Of a DNA stretch of 64,000 nt, positions 17,347 through 27,196 are shown piece after piece (positions within the stretch are counted from its first letter, which is position 1; the number at the start of each line of letters is the position of its first letter). Location: positions 576,388-640,387 of the forward strand of contig NZ_SWKR01000001.1 in NCBI RefSeq assembly GCF_005144715.1, in the 5' to 3' direction. The translations under genes were made by a program, and so were the position numbers. Under the pieces are notes generated by a model that worked only from the letters and a program-made list of their open reading frames with translations, did no database searches and had not been told where the DNA came from. Source of the DNA: Sphingomonas baiyangensis (GTDB taxonomy: Bacteria; Pseudomonadota; Alphaproteobacteria; Sphingomonadales; Sphingomonadaceae).

Positions 17347-18338
17347 CCCGCCATCAACGCCAGCAATGCGAAGCTCGCGAGCCAGTGCGTGCCCATATAA
17401 TCGTCGGCCAGGTGCGGCAGGCTGGCGGCCAGATGCGCCTCGGCGGTCGCGCGCGCGGGCACGATGGCGGCGTGATCTTCGGGAAGCGCCGCCGCGATGC
17501 GCCGCCAGCACCATGCGCGCGACAGGTTCAGCCCGTCGAGATGCGCGATCTTGCCGTCGCTGCGGTCCGATACGGTCGCGGGCGTGAACAGGCTCGCGGG
17601 CGCACCGGCTTCCGCGCGCGGCAGGAAAGCGTCGAACCATGCAGCGAAGTCGGCCGGCGGCAGCACCGCCGCCATCAACAGCGCCTCGATCAGCGCGGGC
17701 GACAGGAAGGCATCGCCTTCGGGCTCCCATGCCTGGCAATCGCGGTCGCCGCGATAGGCATTCAGCGCCCAGCCGATGATCGTTTCCGCCAGCACCGCAT
17801 CGTGCCGCCGCGCCCATGCGAGCGCGTGGACCAGCGCGAACGCGGTGTTGAAATGCGTGCCGGTGCGGATCGGATAGGTCAGGCGCGGCAGATAGCCGGC
17901 GAACCGCTCGGCGAAGGCGCGCGCGAGCGGCTCGAGCGCCGCGCCCCAGCCGGCATCGTGACGCGCGGCCTCGCCATGCAGCGCCAGCAGCCAGCCCCAG
18001 CCATAGGGCCGCTCGAACCCGGCGCTTGCCGGGCGCGCCAGATAGGCGAGCTCGCCCGCCACCTTGTCAGGCACCAGCATCGCATCGGCGCGCGCGCGAA
18101 CCTCGCCGGCTTCGGGCAGGCCGGGATGGAGCCGCGCGATGGTGAGCAGCTGCCACCAGCCATGCACGCAGCTGTGCCAGTCGAAGCTGCCGTGGAAGAT
18201 GGGGTGCAGCTCGGCGGGTGCGCGCACATCCTGCGGCCCCGTCATCACATGATCGAGCTTGTAGGGCCATTGCTGCCCGATATGCCCCAGCGTCAGCCGC
18301 GCGAACCCTGCGGCCATGTCGCACGTCAGGTGCGTCAT
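17343..18338 (-). CDS. DUF2891-family protein
   Basis: A 331-residue soluble protein with the family-type features HPIFHGSFDWHSCVHGWWQL near residue 48 and repeated helical segments (GTHFNTAFALVHALAWAR; YMGTHWLASFALLAL at the end), suggesting an alpha/alpha-toroid. No catalytic assignment is known to me. It is the last gene of the 5-oxoproline operon, its start overlapping the DUF979 stop by 4 bases. The conserved His/Trp cluster hints at an enzyme rather than a structural role, which is inference. Confidence 0.8.
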   Translation of the reverse strand: MTHLTCDMAAGFARLTLGHIGQQWPYKLDHVMTGPQDVRAPAELHPIFHGSFDWHSCVHGWWQLLTIARLHPGLPEAGEVRARADAMLVPDKVAGELAYLARPASAGFERPYGWGWLLALHGEAARHDAGWGAALEPLARAFAERFAGYLPRLTYPIRTGTHFNTAFALVHALAWARRHDAVLAETIIGWALNAYRGDRDCQAWEPEGDAFLSPALIEALLMAAVLPPADFAAWFDAFLPRAEAGAPASLFTPATVSDRSDGKIAHLDGLNLSRAWCWRRIAAALPEDHAAIVPARATAEAHLAASLPHLADDYMGTHWLASFALLALMAG

Positions 18339-19279
18339 CGCGCGAACCCCAGCCACCAGATGAGGAAGATGTTGACCGCGAGCAGCGGCAGCGCGGTGCC
18401 GATCTGCCGCTTGATAACGGCGTTCTGGTCCCTCAGTTCGAGCAGGGCGGCGGGCACCAGATTGAAGTTCGCCGCCATCGGCGTCATCAGCGTGCCGCAG
18501 AAGCCCGCGAGCATCCCGATCGAGGCGATCACCGCCGGATCGCCGCGATAGGTGCCGATCAAGAGCGGAATGCCCACCGCCGCCGCCATCACCGGGAAGG
18601 CGGCAAAGGCATTCCCCATCACCATCGTGAACAGCGCCATGCCGAGGCCATAGGCGATCACCGCGCCCGCCACGCTCCCCTCGGGAATCGCGCCGCCGAT
18701 GATCTCGCCCACCACTTCGCCCACGCCCGCCAGCGCGAACACCGCGCCGAGGCTTGCGAGCATCTGCGGCAGCACCGCGGCCCACCCCACCCCGTCCATC
18801 AGCCGCCGCCCTTCCTCGAACGCGGTGGCGGGGCGCGGGCGCAGCCACGCCTGTGCGACCGCGAGCGCCAGCATCGCGCCGATCGCCAGCGCCACCAGCG
18901 TCGTCTGGCGCGGATCGAACCATGCCGGAAACTGCTTGAACGCAAAGGTGCCGATCAGCGCGACGGCGGGAATGACGAGCGCGGGGAGGAACAGCCGGTT
19001 GCCGCGCCGTGCGGCTTCGGCGGCGCGCTCCCCGGCGCTGGTGGTGAGGTTCGCGCCACGCCCCATCGCGCCGCTGCCCGCGATCGCCACCAGTCCGAGC
19101 ACCAGCACGCCGTTGCCGACATCGCCGAGCAGGTCGCCGGCAAGGAAGCTCACCGCGATCAGCGCGTAGAAGATGGCGTTGCCCCACCGCTTCGCATTGC
19201 TGCGGTCGAGCGCGCTCAGCACCGCGAACGCGGCGAACACCACGCCCGCGATCGTGTAGATGAAGGGCAGCCCGATCAT
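18335..19279 (-). CDS. DUF979-family putative 5-oxoproline transporter subunit
   Basis: A 314-residue membrane protein with about nine to ten hydrophobic segments (FIYTIAGVVFAAFAVLSAL, GNGVLVLGLVAIAGSGAMG, ALFTMVMGNAFAAFPVMAAA, LLAVNIFLIWWLGFAR). DUF979 proteins are found paired with DUF969 next to 5-oxoprolinases and are annotated as 5-oxoproline transporter subunits on that basis. Here it overlaps DUF969 by 4 bases and DUF2891 by 4 bases. Transport activity is inferred from context, not shown by motifs. Confidence 0.82.
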   Translation of the reverse strand: MIGLPFIYTIAGVVFAAFAVLSALDRSNAKRWGNAIFYALIAVSFLAGDLLGDVGNGVLVLGLVAIAGSGAMGRGANLTTSAGERAAEAARRGNRLFLPALVIPAVALIGTFAFKQFPAWFDPRQTTLVALAIGAMLALAVAQAWLRPRPATAFEEGRRLMDGVGWAAVLPQMLASLGAVFALAGVGEVVGEIIGGAIPEGSVAGAVIAYGLGMALFTMVMGNAFAAFPVMAAAVGIPLLIGTYRGDPAVIASIGMLAGFCGTLMTPMAANFNLVPAALLELRDQNAVIKRQIGTALPLLAVNIFLIWWLGFAR

Positions 19280-19929
19280 GTGCGAAAGCGCCGGTCGAAC
19301 CACAGCAGCCGCGCGCCGTGGATGACGAGTGCCGCGATCGCCGTCGGGATCGCCCAGACCGAAAGCTCGAACGGCTCGACGAGGATGCCATAGCCCTCCA
19401 GCACGCCGCGCATCAGCAGGATCGATCCGATCGCGATGAAGATGTCCTCGCCGAAGAACAGCCCGACATTGTCGGTCGCCGCCGCCATCGCCGGCACGCT
19501 CTCGTCGGTCTTGTCGCGCTCGGGCGACTGGAGATCGGCGGCGGCCTCGGCCATCGGCGCCACCAGCGGGCGCACCGTCTGCGCGTGTCCGGCGATCGAG
19601 ACGAGCCCCAGCGCCGCGCTCAGCTGGCGGAAGACGAAGTAGAACAACAGCAGCCGCCCCACGGTGGCGCCGCGCACGCGCGCGATCAGCTCGCGCGCGC
19701 GCTGCTGCAATCCGTGGCGCTCGAGCAGGCCGATGACGGGGAGCACGATGTAGATGGCCGTCACATAGCGGCTGTCGTTGAACGCCTTGCCGAAGGCGGC
19801 GAGGATGGCCAGCGGATCGATCCCCGCCGCCAGCCCCGTCACCAGCGCCGATGCCGCCACCACCAGCAGCGGGTTGAAGCGCAGCAGGAACCCCGCGACG
19901 ATGAGCGCGATGCCGGCCAGTACCCACAT
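19276..19929 (-). CDS. DUF969-family putative 5-oxoproline transporter subunit
   Basis: A 217-residue membrane protein with about six helices ([69 protein letters not shown]) and the segment MAAATDNVGLFFGEDIFIA that is characteristic in appearance. It is the partner of DUF979. Start ATG 19929 shares bases with the oxoprolinase stop (TGATG), so it is translationally coupled to the enzyme. No known transporter signature; function is from the gene pairing. Confidence 0.82.
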   Translation of the reverse strand: MWVLAGIALIVAGFLLRFNPLLVVAASALVTGLAAGIDPLAILAAFGKAFNDSRYVTAIYIVLPVIGLLERHGLQQRARELIARVRGATVGRLLLFYFVFRQLSAALGLVSIAGHAQTVRPLVAPMAEAAADLQSPERDKTDESVPAMAAATDNVGLFFGEDIFIAIGSILLMRGVLEGYGILVEPFELSVWAIPTAIAALVIHGARLLWFDRRFRT

Positions 19930-22900
19930 CAGCCTGCCTCCCCATAGCCGCCGCCGCCCGGCGTCTCGATCACCAGCACGTCGCCTGCCGCCAGTTCGAC
20001 GCCCGCGACCGCGCCCAGCGTCTCCACCCGCCCGTCGGCGCGCTCGACGCGATTGACGCCGCACGCCCCCGCGCCACCGCCCGCCAGCCCGAAAGGCGGC
20101 ACATGGCGATGGTTCGAGAGGATCGCCGCATGCATGGGCCTGAGGAACCGCAGCCGCCGCTCGGCGCCGTCGCCGCCGCGATGCGCGCCTTCGCCCCCCG
20201 ATCCGCGCCGGATGGCGAAGCGCTCGACGAGCACGGGAAAGCGCGTTTCGAGGATTTCGGGGTCGGTCAGGCGGCTGTTGGTCATGTGACTCTGGATCGC
20301 GGCGCACCCGTCGAACCCCGGCCCCGCGCCGGTGCCGCCGGCGATCGTCTCGTAATACTGGTGGGTGCCGTCGCCGAAGGTCAGGTTGTTCATCGTCCCC
20401 TGGCTCGCCGCCAGCACGCCCAATGCGCCGAACAGCGCATCGGTGACGACCTGGCTCGTCTCGACATTGCCCGCCACCACCGCGGCCGGATAGCGCGGAT
20501 CGAGCATCGATCCCTCGGGAATGACGATCTCGACCGGCCGCAGGAAGCCGTCGTTCAACGGCACCGATGCGTCGATCAGCGTGCGCACGACATAGAGGCA
20601 GGCGGCACGCACCACCGCGCGCGGCGCGTTGAAATTGCCCGGCCGCTGTTCGCTGGTGCCGGCGAAGTCGATCGTCATGCGGCGCGCCGTGCGATCGATC
20701 CGCACGGAAACGCGCACCACGCCGCCCTCGTCGGTCGGATAGGCGAAGTCGCCCTCGGCCAGATCGGGGATCAGCCGCTCGACCGCTTCGGCGGCATGGT
20801 CGAGCACATGGCGCATATAGGCGGCGACGACATCGGCGCCGTACTGCGCGCACGCATCGAGCAGCCCCGCGCTGCCGCGCGCGCAGGCGGCGATCTGCGC
20901 CATCAGGTCGCCGATATTCTGGTCGACATTGCGCGCGGGCCATTTGCCGCTCGACAGCAGCGCGCGCGTCTCGGCTTCGCGCAGCCGCCCGCCCTCGACG
21001 AGCAGCCAGTTGTCGAACACCACGCCTTCCTCGTCGATCGTCCGGCTGTCGGCGGGCATCGATCCGGGGCTGATGCCACCGACATCGGCATGATGCCCGC
21101 GCGCGGCGACGAAGAAGTCGGGCGCCGCGCTCTCGGGCGACGCGAAAACCGGCTGGATGACGGTGATGTCGGGCAGGTGCGTGCCGCCATCATAAGGCGC
21201 GTTGACCGCATAGACATCGCCGCGCCTTATGCCGCGACCGTCCTCGGCGCGCTTCGTAAGGATGGCGCGTACGCTGACGCCCATCGATCCCAGATGCACC
21301 GGGATATGCGGCGCATTGGCGATCAGCGCGCCGTCGCCGTCGAACAGCGCGCATGAGAAATCGAGCCGCTCGCGGATGTTGACCGATGCCGCGCTGTGCC
21401 GGAGCGCCGCGCCCATCTCTTCGGCGAGCCCCATGAACATGCCGGCGAAGATCTCGAGCCGCGCGGGATCGCGCCGTGTCGACACCGCTTCGGCTTGGCG
21501 CGCGCCGGCGCGCTCCAGCACCAGCATCGCGTCACGCTCGACGGTGGCGCGCCATCCGGAGGCGACGAAGGTGGCGCCCGTCGCCTCGGCGATCAGCGCC
21601 GGACCCTCGACCGGACGGGCATCGCGCGTCGCATGCGTGTCGCCGCCCGCCTCGCCCGCCGGCAGAATCGCCTCGGCGCGCAGCATCTCGACCAGAACGG
21701 GCCGCGTGTTGGCATAGCCGAAGCGCTGCCGGTACGCGGCATCGAAGGCTTTGCGCATCGCCGCCGCGTCGCCGAGCGGCACTTCGACCGCGCCCTCGGT
21801 ACCCGCGCTCACCAGATGCGCTGTGAGTTCGACGCGCACGCCGTCGTCCGCGCCCAGCGCCGCGCGCGCTTCGCCGGCCAGCGCATCGGCCATGCCCGCC
21901 ACCGCTTCGGCCTCCAACGGCAGCCCCACGGTGCGCTCGCGCACCTCGCGCCGGTCGGCCAGCCCCATGCCATAGGCCGAGAGCACGCCCGCCAGCGGAT
22001 GCACCAGCACCGTGTCGATGCCCAGCGCATCGGCTACCGCGCAGGCATGCTGCCCGCCCGCGCCGCCGAAACAGGCGAGCGCGAAGCGCGTGACGTCATG
22101 TCCGCGCGCGACCGAGATGGTGCGGATGGCATTGGCCATGTCGGCTACCGCGATCGCCACGAACGCGGCGGCGAGCTCCGCGACATCGGGCGCACCCTCG
22201 CCCATCGCCGCGCGTACTTCTTCCAGCCGCGCGCGCGCTGCCGTCGCGTCGATCGGCTCGTCGCGGTCGGGGCCGAAGACGTGCGGGAAGTGATCGGGAT
22301 CGAGCCGGCCGAGCACCAGATTGCAGTCAGTGACGGTGAGCGGCCCGCCGCGCCGGTAGCAGGCCGGCCCCGGCACCGCGCCCGCCGATTGCGGCCCCAC
22401 CGCCAGCCGCCCGTCCTCGAACCGGCAGATCGATCCGCCGCCCGCCGCCACGGTGTGGATGCGCAGCATCGGTGCCCGGATGCGTACGCCCGCCACGATC
22501 GTCTCGTTGTCGCGCTCGTAGCGGCCGGCATAGAGCGACACGTCGGTCGATGTGCCGCCCATGTCGAAGCCGATGACGCGATCATATCCTGCGCGCCGCG
22601 CCGTCTCGGCCATGCCGACAATGCCGCCCGCCGGGCCCGAGAGCACCGCATCCTTGCCGCGAAACGCCGCACCCGGCGTCAGCCCGCCGTTCGACTGCAT
22701 GAACAAGGCCGGCTCTCCGCCCAGCGCCGCCCCGAGCCCCGCGACATAGCGCCGCAGCACCGGCGACAGATAGGCATCGACCACGCTCGTATCGCCGCGC
22801 CCCACGAGCTTGACGAGCGCGCCGACCTCGTGGCTCACCGATATCTGCGTGAAGCCGATCGCCCGCGCGATAGCCGCCAGCGCGATCTCGTGCGCAGGAT

Positions 22901-23408
22901 AGGCGTGCCCATGCATCAGCACGATCGCGACGGCGCGCAAGCCCCGGTCATATGCCGCCTGCATCGCTACACGGGCGCGCTCGGTATCGAGCGGCGTCAG
23001 CACGGTCCCTTCGTTCATCACCCGCTCGTCGATCTCGATCGCCTCGGCGAACAGCGGCGGCGGGCGACGCACGGCGCGCGCGAACAGCTCGGGCCGGTCC
23101 TGCGTGCCGATGACCAGCGCATCGCCGAAGCCGCGCGTGATCGCCAGCAGCACGGGTTCGCCCTTGCGTTCGAGCAGCGCATTGGTGGCGATGGTGGTGC
23201 CGATCCGCGCCTCGAGCGGCGGCAGCGCGCCGTCGCCCGCCCCGGTCAGCTCGCGGATCGCGGCGACGGCGGCATCGTCATAGCGGCCGGGGTCTTCGGA
23301 GAGATATTTGGCGACGTGCAGCCGGCCGTCAGGTGCACGCGCCACCACATCGGTAAAGGTGCCGCCGCGATCGATCCAGAAACGCCAGCGCGGCGGTGAT
23401 GCAGGCAA
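19929..23408 (-). CDS. 5-oxoprolinase, fused HyuA-HyuB type
   Basis: ATP-dependent enzyme that opens 5-oxoproline (pyroglutamate) to glutamate. At 1159 residues it is a fusion of the two hydantoinase halves: an N-terminal ATP-binding part ([14 protein letters not shown] at 8-22, [13 protein letters not shown] near 70, [14 protein letters not shown] near 284) and a C-terminal HyuB part from about residue 640 ([55 protein letters not shown]). Start is TTG 23408 with GGAG 9 bases upstream; it directly precedes the conserved W-R-F-W-I-D segment. It heads the operon with DUF969, DUF979 and DUF2891. N-methylhydantoinase activity is an alternative. Confidence 0.93.
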   Translation of the reverse strand: MPASPPRWRFWIDRGGTFTDVVARAPDGRLHVAKYLSEDPGRYDDAAVAAIRELTGAGDGALPPLEARIGTTIATNALLERKGEPVLLAITRGFGDALVIGTQDRPELFARAVRRPPPLFAEAIEIDERVMNEGTVLTPLDTERARVAMQAAYDRGLRAVAIVLMHGHAYPAHEIALAAIARAIGFTQISVSHEVGALVKLVGRGDTSVVDAYLSPVLRRYVAGLGAALGGEPALFMQSNGGLTPGAAFRGKDAVLSGPAGGIVGMAETARRAGYDRVIGFDMGGTSTDVSLYAGRYERDNETIVAGVRIRAPMLRIHTVAAGGGSICRFEDGRLAVGPQSAGAVPGPACYRRGGPLTVTDCNLVLGRLDPDHFPHVFGPDRDEPIDATAARARLEEVRAAMGEGAPDVAELAAAFVAIAVADMANAIRTISVARGHDVTRFALACFGGAGGQHACAVADALGIDTVLVHPLAGVLSAYGMGLADRREVRERTVGLPLEAEAVAGMADALAGEARAALGADDGVRVELTAHLVSAGTEGAVEVPLGDAAAMRKAFDAAYRQRFGYANTRPVLVEMLRAEAILPAGEAGGDTHATRDARPVEGPALIAEATGATFVASGWRATVERDAMLVLERAGARQAEAVSTRRDPARLEIFAGMFMGLAEEMGAALRHSAASVNIRERLDFSCALFDGDGALIANAPHIPVHLGSMGVSVRAILTKRAEDGRGIRRGDVYAVNAPYDGGTHLPDITVIQPVFASPESAAPDFFVAARGHHADVGGISPGSMPADSRTIDEEGVVFDNWLLVEGGRLREAETRALLSSGKWPARNVDQNIGDLMAQIAACARGSAGLLDACAQYGADVVAAYMRHVLDHAAEAVERLIPDLAEGDFAYPTDEGGVVRVSVRIDRTARRMTIDFAGTSEQRPGNFNAPRAVVRAACLYVVRTLIDASVPLNDGFLRPVEIVIPEGSMLDPRYPAAVVAGNVETSQVVTDALFGALGVLAASQGTMNNLTFGDGTHQYYETIAGGTGAGPGFDGCAAIQSHMTNSRLTDPEILETRFPVLVERFAIRRGSGGEGAHRGGDGAERRLRFLRPMHAAILSNHRHVPPFGLAGGGAGACGVNRVERADGRVETLGAVAGVELAAGDVLVIETPGGGGYGEAG

Positions 23409-23476
23409 GGGCTGGCTCCATGACGGCGACGCCGCCCGTCATACGGCCCGATGCGCGCATAACGAAAGGCCGAAGT

Positions 23477-23959
23477 TCAGCCCGGTCCCGCGCGCGCCGC
23501 GTCGATCGCCGCTACGTCGATACGCCGCATCGTCGCCATCGCGTCGAACGCACGCTTCGCCTCGCCGCCGCCGGCGAGCAGTGCCTCGATCAGCGTGCGC
23601 GGCGTGATCTGCCAGCAGAAGCCCCAGCGGTCGCGGCACCAGCCGCAGTCGCTCTCGGCACCCCCATTGCCGACGATGGCATCCCAGTAGCGATCGGTCT
23701 CGGCCTGGTCGTCGGTGAGGATCTGGAAGCTCACCGCCTCGTCGGGCTTGAATTGCGGCCCGCCGTTGAGGCCGCAGAACGCACGGCCGAGCACGGTGAA
23801 ATTGACGATGATCTCGTTGCCCGCGGCGCCGCCGGGGAAGTCCGATGGCGCCTCCGCCGCCTCGCCCACATGGCTGTCGGGGAAGGTGGCGGCATAGAAT
23901 TCGGCCGCCTTGCGCGCCTCGCCATGGTCGAACCACAAGACCGTCGTCAGTTTTTCCAT
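23477..23959 (-). CDS. VOC-family protein (PhnB/3-demethylubiquinone methyltransferase-like)
   Basis: A 160-residue VOC protein starting MEKLTTVLWFDHGEARKAAEFYAATF (in part) with EIIVNFTVLGRAFCGLNGGP and SDCGWCRDRWGFCWQITP, the layout of the PhnB-like branch once mislabelled as 3-demethylubiquinone-9 methyltransferase. It is the last gene of the HxlR-controlled operon, 2 bases after the two-domain VOC gene. Substrate unknown. The 68 bases before the oxoprolinase start hold nothing notable. Confidence 0.82.
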   Translation of the reverse strand: MEKLTTVLWFDHGEARKAAEFYAATFPDSHVGEAAEAPSDFPGGAAGNEIIVNFTVLGRAFCGLNGGPQFKPDEAVSFQILTDDQAETDRYWDAIVGNGGAESDCGWCRDRWGFCWQITPRTLIEALLAGGGEAKRAFDAMATMRRIDVAAIDAARAGPG

Positions 23960-23961
23960 CG

Positions 23962-24744
23962 TCACGCCTCCGCCTTGCGCGCGCCGACCAGCCCGAAGCG
24001 CACGCCCGCCCCGTCCTCGGCCACCAAGGCATAGTCGCCGCCGGGGATCTGGTCGGGCCCCTGCACCATGCGCCCTCCCGCCTCGCCGATCCGCGTCACT
24101 GCCGCGTCGATATCGTCGACCATGAAATAGGGCTGCCAGCCGCGCCGGCCGCCCTTGAAGACGTTCATCGTCGCGCCGATGCAAATGTCGCCGGCATGGA
24201 CGAACTTGTAGTCGCCGAGCGGCCCCATCGGCATCGCGCCCTCGTGCCGCAGCCCCAGCACCGCGCCGTAGAAGCCGATCGCGGCATCCTGATCGGCGGC
24301 GGTGAGCTCGTTCCACACCCCATGGCCCGGCGTCGCCTGCTCGGCGGCGACGAAGGCGCTGCTGTCCTCGTCGCTCTCGCCGCGCATGATGTAGAAGGCA
24401 TGGCCCTGCGGGTCGGTCGCCATCGCCATGCGACCGACGCCGGGCATGGTGGTGGGCGGCATGTGGATCGCGCCGCCCTGCGCGGTGATCGCGGCGGCGG
24501 TTGCGTCGACATCGTCGACGCCGAAATAGGTGAGCCACACCGGCCCGCCCTCCATTCCCGGCGGCAGCGGCATCAGACCCGCCACCGCCGCGCCGTCGGG
24601 TGCCGAGAACAGCCGATAGTCCATGCCCGCCATGCCGCTGTCGGCCGCCTGCCAGCCGGCGACATGGGTGTAGAAAGCCTGCGCGGCATCGGCATCGACG
24701 GCCAGATGCTCGTACCAGACGGGAATACCCTGTGCGTTCGCCAT
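23962..24744 (-). CDS. Two-domain VOC (glyoxalase/bleomycin-resistance fold) protein
   Basis: A 260-residue protein made of two VOC domains: residues about 8-122 (VWYEHLAVDADAAQAFYTHV ... MATDPQGHAFYIMRG) and about 135-258 (VWNELTAADQDAAIGFYGAV ... LVAEDGAGVRFGLVG). Such tandem VOC proteins form one pseudo-dimeric unit. Which residues bind metal is unclear from sequence alone. Position 12 bases after DUF1428 and 2 bases before the next VOC gene puts it within the operon. Confidence 0.85.
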   Translation of the reverse strand: MANAQGIPVWYEHLAVDADAAQAFYTHVAGWQAADSGMAGMDYRLFSAPDGAAVAGLMPLPPGMEGGPVWLTYFGVDDVDATAAAITAQGGAIHMPPTTMPGVGRMAMATDPQGHAFYIMRGESDEDSSAFVAAEQATPGHGVWNELTAADQDAAIGFYGAVLGLRHEGAMPMGPLGDYKFVHAGDICIGATMNVFKGGRRGWQPYFMVDDIDAAVTRIGEAGGRMVQGPDQIPGGDYALVAEDGAGVRFGLVGARKAEA

Positions 24745-24756
24745 GATGCCCTCCGC

Positions 24757-25470
24757 TCAGCGATCGACGATGGGGACGAAGCCGCCGAACATCATGCGCT
24801 TGCCATCGAACGGCGCGTCCTGCCCGGTCATCCGCGGATCGGCCATCACCTTCTCCCAGCCGGCGTCGCGCGTCGCCTTGTCGGGCCATTCGACCCAGCC
24901 ATAGGCCGCCGTCTCGCCATCCTGCCGATGCACCGCGCGGTGGAAATCGGTCTGCTTGCCGTCGCGCACATCGTCGGCAAAGGCATCGACCACGCGCAGC
25001 GCGCCGTTCTCGAGGAACGCGGGCGCACATGCCGCCGAGAATCGCGCATAGGCGTCGCGCGCGTCGAGCGGCATCGGCATCACCACGCCGTCGATATAGC
25101 CGGTGCCGGCGCCCTGTCCCTCGTCGCACACGCTCTCGAAGCCGCCCCACACCATGCGCTTGCCGTCGAACGGCATCGTCGCGCCGACTTCCTTCATCCG
25201 GGGATCGGACATGATGCGCGCATTGGCGGCGTCGCGCGTCGCCTTGTCGGGATATTCGATCCAGCTGAACAGCACCGTCTCGTCCTCGGCCGCGTCGACC
25301 GCGCCCCACAGGTCGTTCACCTCGCCACGCGGCACATCGTCTGCCCAAGCCTCGACCATCCGCGTCGCGCCGAACTCCCTGAACAGCGGCGCGGCGTCGT
25401 CGGCATGCTTCTTGTACGCTTCCTTGTTGGCGCTGGGCACGGGCACTAGAAAGCCCTCGACATAGGTCAT
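24757..25470 (-). CDS. Tandem DUF1428 protein
   Basis: A 237-residue protein formed by two similar DUF1428 (ferredoxin-like) halves. The first begins MTYVEGFLVPVPSANKEAY and ends MPFDGKRMVWGGFESV; the second begins YIDGVVMPMPLDARDAYARF and ends APFDGKRMMFGGFVPIV. The repeated SWIEYPDKATRDAANARIMS and GWVEWPDKATRDAGWEKVMA show the internal duplication. DUF1428 is usually a single approx. 115-residue domain, so this is a fused pair. Biochemical role unknown. GGAGA upstream is the ribosome site. Confidence 0.85.
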   Translation of the reverse strand: MTYVEGFLVPVPSANKEAYKKHADDAAPLFREFGATRMVEAWADDVPRGEVNDLWGAVDAAEDETVLFSWIEYPDKATRDAANARIMSDPRMKEVGATMPFDGKRMVWGGFESVCDEGQGAGTGYIDGVVMPMPLDARDAYARFSAACAPAFLENGALRVVDAFADDVRDGKQTDFHRAVHRQDGETAAYGWVEWPDKATRDAGWEKVMADPRMTGQDAPFDGKRMMFGGFVPIVDR

Positions 25471-25492
25471 GGCATCTCTCCTGCTGTATCTA

Positions 25493-25948
25493 TCATTGCG
25501 CCGCGATGCGTTGCGCCACGCGTTCGAGCTGGTCGGCGGCGGCGCCCCAGCCTGCATGGAAGCCCATCGCCTCGTGCTGCGCACATGCCTCTTCGGTCCA
25601 GTGGCGACAGGTGGCGGTGTAGCGCGTGCCTTCGCCGGCATCGGCAAGCTCGATCGTCGCGACCATGAACGGCCCGCGCGGCCGCCAGTCGGGCGTCAAT
25701 GCATCGGTGAAGACGATGCGCTCGCCGGGCACGATTTCGAGGATGACGCCCGCGCCCTCGTCGACGCGCTCGCCCGCAGGGCCTTCCATCACGGTGCGGA
25801 AGATGCCGCCTGCGCGCCACTCGACTTCGCTTTCGGCCACCCGCCACGGCGCGGGACAGAACCATTCATCGAGATGCTCGGTCCAGGCACGCCACACCGC
25901 GTCGCGCGGCGCGGCGATCACGCGGTCGATCATGAGTTCGTTGGGCAT
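25493..25948 (-). CDS. SRPBCC/AHSA1-family protein
   Basis: A 151-residue START-like (Bet v1) domain: IDRVIAAPRDAVWRAWTEHLDEWFCP at the N-terminus (in part), then GGIFRTVMEGPAGE, IVPGERIVFTDALTPDW and GFHAGWGAAADQLERVAQ at the C-terminus. This is the AHSA1-like subgroup with a hydrophobic ligand cavity. It lies 11 bases after the GST gene in the HxlR operon. Ligand unknown. Confidence 0.87.
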   Translation of the reverse strand: MPNELMIDRVIAAPRDAVWRAWTEHLDEWFCPAPWRVAESEVEWRAGGIFRTVMEGPAGERVDEGAGVILEIVPGERIVFTDALTPDWRPRGPFMVATIELADAGEGTRYTATCRHWTEEACAQHEAMGFHAGWGAAADQLERVAQRIAAQ

Positions 25949-25959
25949 GGATGCTCCTG

Positions 25960-26616
25960 TCAGGCGGCGACGGGTTCGTCGCGAAAATCGCCGAGCTGCG
26001 CGGCCAGCGCGCGCTGGAAGGCGGGCCGCGCCTCGCCGCGATCGACATAGGCGGCAAGCGCCGGTCGCGGATCGATCAGTTCGGCGCGCGGGCAGGCGCG
26101 CAGCACCGTCACCATTGCGATGTCGGCGATGCTGAACGCGTCGCCGAGCCATGCCCGCTCGCCCAGCGCGTCGGCCAGCCGGTCGAGCCGCTGGCCGAGC
26201 TGTGCCACCAATCCCGGTCGCCGCAGTCGCGCCCATTCCTCGCCGGCTGCGAAGATGTCGACCGTGCCGAGCTGCATCGTGAACGGCTCGACCGAATTAT
26301 ATGCCGCGAACAGCCACGAGACGACCCGGTCGCGCGCGGCACCGCCTTGCGGCAGCAATTGCGCGTCGCGCTCGCCGAGATGCAGCAGGATGGCACCGCT
26401 CTCGAACAAAGAGACGTCACCGTCGCGCAGGACGGGCACCTGTCCCCAGGGCTGCTCGGCAAAATAGTCCTCCTGCCGCGCGCGCGCGTCGAGCAGGCGC
26501 ATGGCATAGCGCAGGCCGATCTCCTCGCACGCCCAGCGCGGGCGCAGATCGCGGACATGCCCGCGCGCGAAATCGGGCACCCAGTCGAAACCGGTGATGG
26601 TGATGGCATCGCTCAC
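25960..26616 (-). CDS. Glutathione S-transferase family protein
   Basis: A 218-residue GST: thioredoxin-like N-terminal domain with RWACEEIGLRYAMRLLDAR, PWGQVPVLRDGDVSLFESGAI (conserved cis-Pro and the E-S-G/A-I segment), then an all-helical C-terminal domain with ERAWLGDAFSIADIAMVTVL. It probably conjugates or isomerises an electrophile with glutathione in the cytoplasm. Its neighbours are other small-ligand proteins, suggesting a detoxification operon. Confidence 0.9.
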   Translation of the reverse strand: MSDAITITGFDWVPDFARGHVRDLRPRWACEEIGLRYAMRLLDARARQEDYFAEQPWGQVPVLRDGDVSLFESGAILLHLGERDAQLLPQGGAARDRVVSWLFAAYNSVEPFTMQLGTVDIFAAGEEWARLRRPGLVAQLGQRLDRLADALGERAWLGDAFSIADIAMVTVLRACPRAELIDPRPALAAYVDRGEARPAFQRALAAQLGDFRDEPVAA

Positions 26617-26628
26617 ATGCCGCTCCTC

Positions 26629-26727
26629 TCAGGCAAAACCGATCGTGGCGCCATGGCACGCGACGATCGCGAGCGCGGTGAGCGCGAACGAAAGCGACGC
26701 GATCGCCAGGCTGCGGGCGGTCGACAC
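26629..26727 (-). CDS. Possible 32-residue single-pass membrane peptide
   Basis: Reads from GTG 26727 to TGA 26629 and fits exactly in the gap between the VOC gene stop (26732) and the GST start (26616). The product starts STARSLAIASLSFALTALAI after the initiator and continues VACHGATIGFA: one hydrophobic helix. No clear Shine-Dalgarno, but the gap would otherwise be unusually long for this tight operon. I do not recognise it; it may be chance. Confidence 0.3.
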   Translation of the reverse strand: MSTARSLAIASLSFALTALAIVACHGATIGFA

Positions 26728-26731
26728 CGCG

Positions 26732-27172
26732 TCAGGCCGCGGCCGGCGCCGCGCCCATCGCGTCGGCGGCGGCGGCCATGTCCATGAACATCGGCTCGAA
26801 GACGTGACCGTCGGGGTCGGCGAAGGCACGGCTGTACATGAAGCCCATATCCTGTGCGGGGCGCACATCGGCAGTGCCGCCCGCGTCGGCGGCGGCCTGC
26901 ACTACCGCGTCTACCGCCTCGCGACTGTCGAACGAGAGGCACAGCAGCGTCTCGGTCGTGGTGGCTGAATCGGCGATGGCGCGGCCTTCGGGCAGGAAGG
27001 TGGCGAAGAAGGCGCGGTCGAGCAGCATCACGCTGATCGTGTCGGACCAGACCATCGCCGAGGCCTGCTCGTTCGAGAACATCGCGTTCCGCGTGAAGCC
27101 GATGGCTTCGTAGAACGCCGTGGCACGCGCGACGTCCGCCACTGCCAGATTGACGAAAATCGATTTCTGCAC
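26732..27172 (-). CDS. VOC-family protein (lactoylglutathione lyase-like)
   Basis: A 146-residue VOC protein: SIFVNLAVADVARATAFYEA, RNAMFSNEQASAMVWSD, and the C-terminal FADPDGHVFEPMFMDM with the conserved His/Glu (H-x-F-E). This form resembles extradiol-dioxygenase/bleomycin-type VOC proteins. Start is GTG 27172 with GAGGAG 6 bases upstream; no in-frame ATG fits better. It is the first gene of the minus-strand operon, divergent from the HxlR regulator. Confidence 0.87.
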   Translation of the reverse strand: MQKSIFVNLAVADVARATAFYEAIGFTRNAMFSNEQASAMVWSDTISVMLLDRAFFATFLPEGRAIADSATTTETLLCLSFDSREAVDAVVQAAADAGGTADVRPAQDMGFMYSRAFADPDGHVFEPMFMDMAAAADAMGAAPAAA

Positions 27173-27196
27173 GGGTCGCTCCTCGATTCGCTTGCG

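Noticed and set aside
21396..23399. Open frame of 667 codons on the + strand
   Set aside because: Antisense shadow of the oxoprolinase gene, whose motifs are complete on the minus strand.
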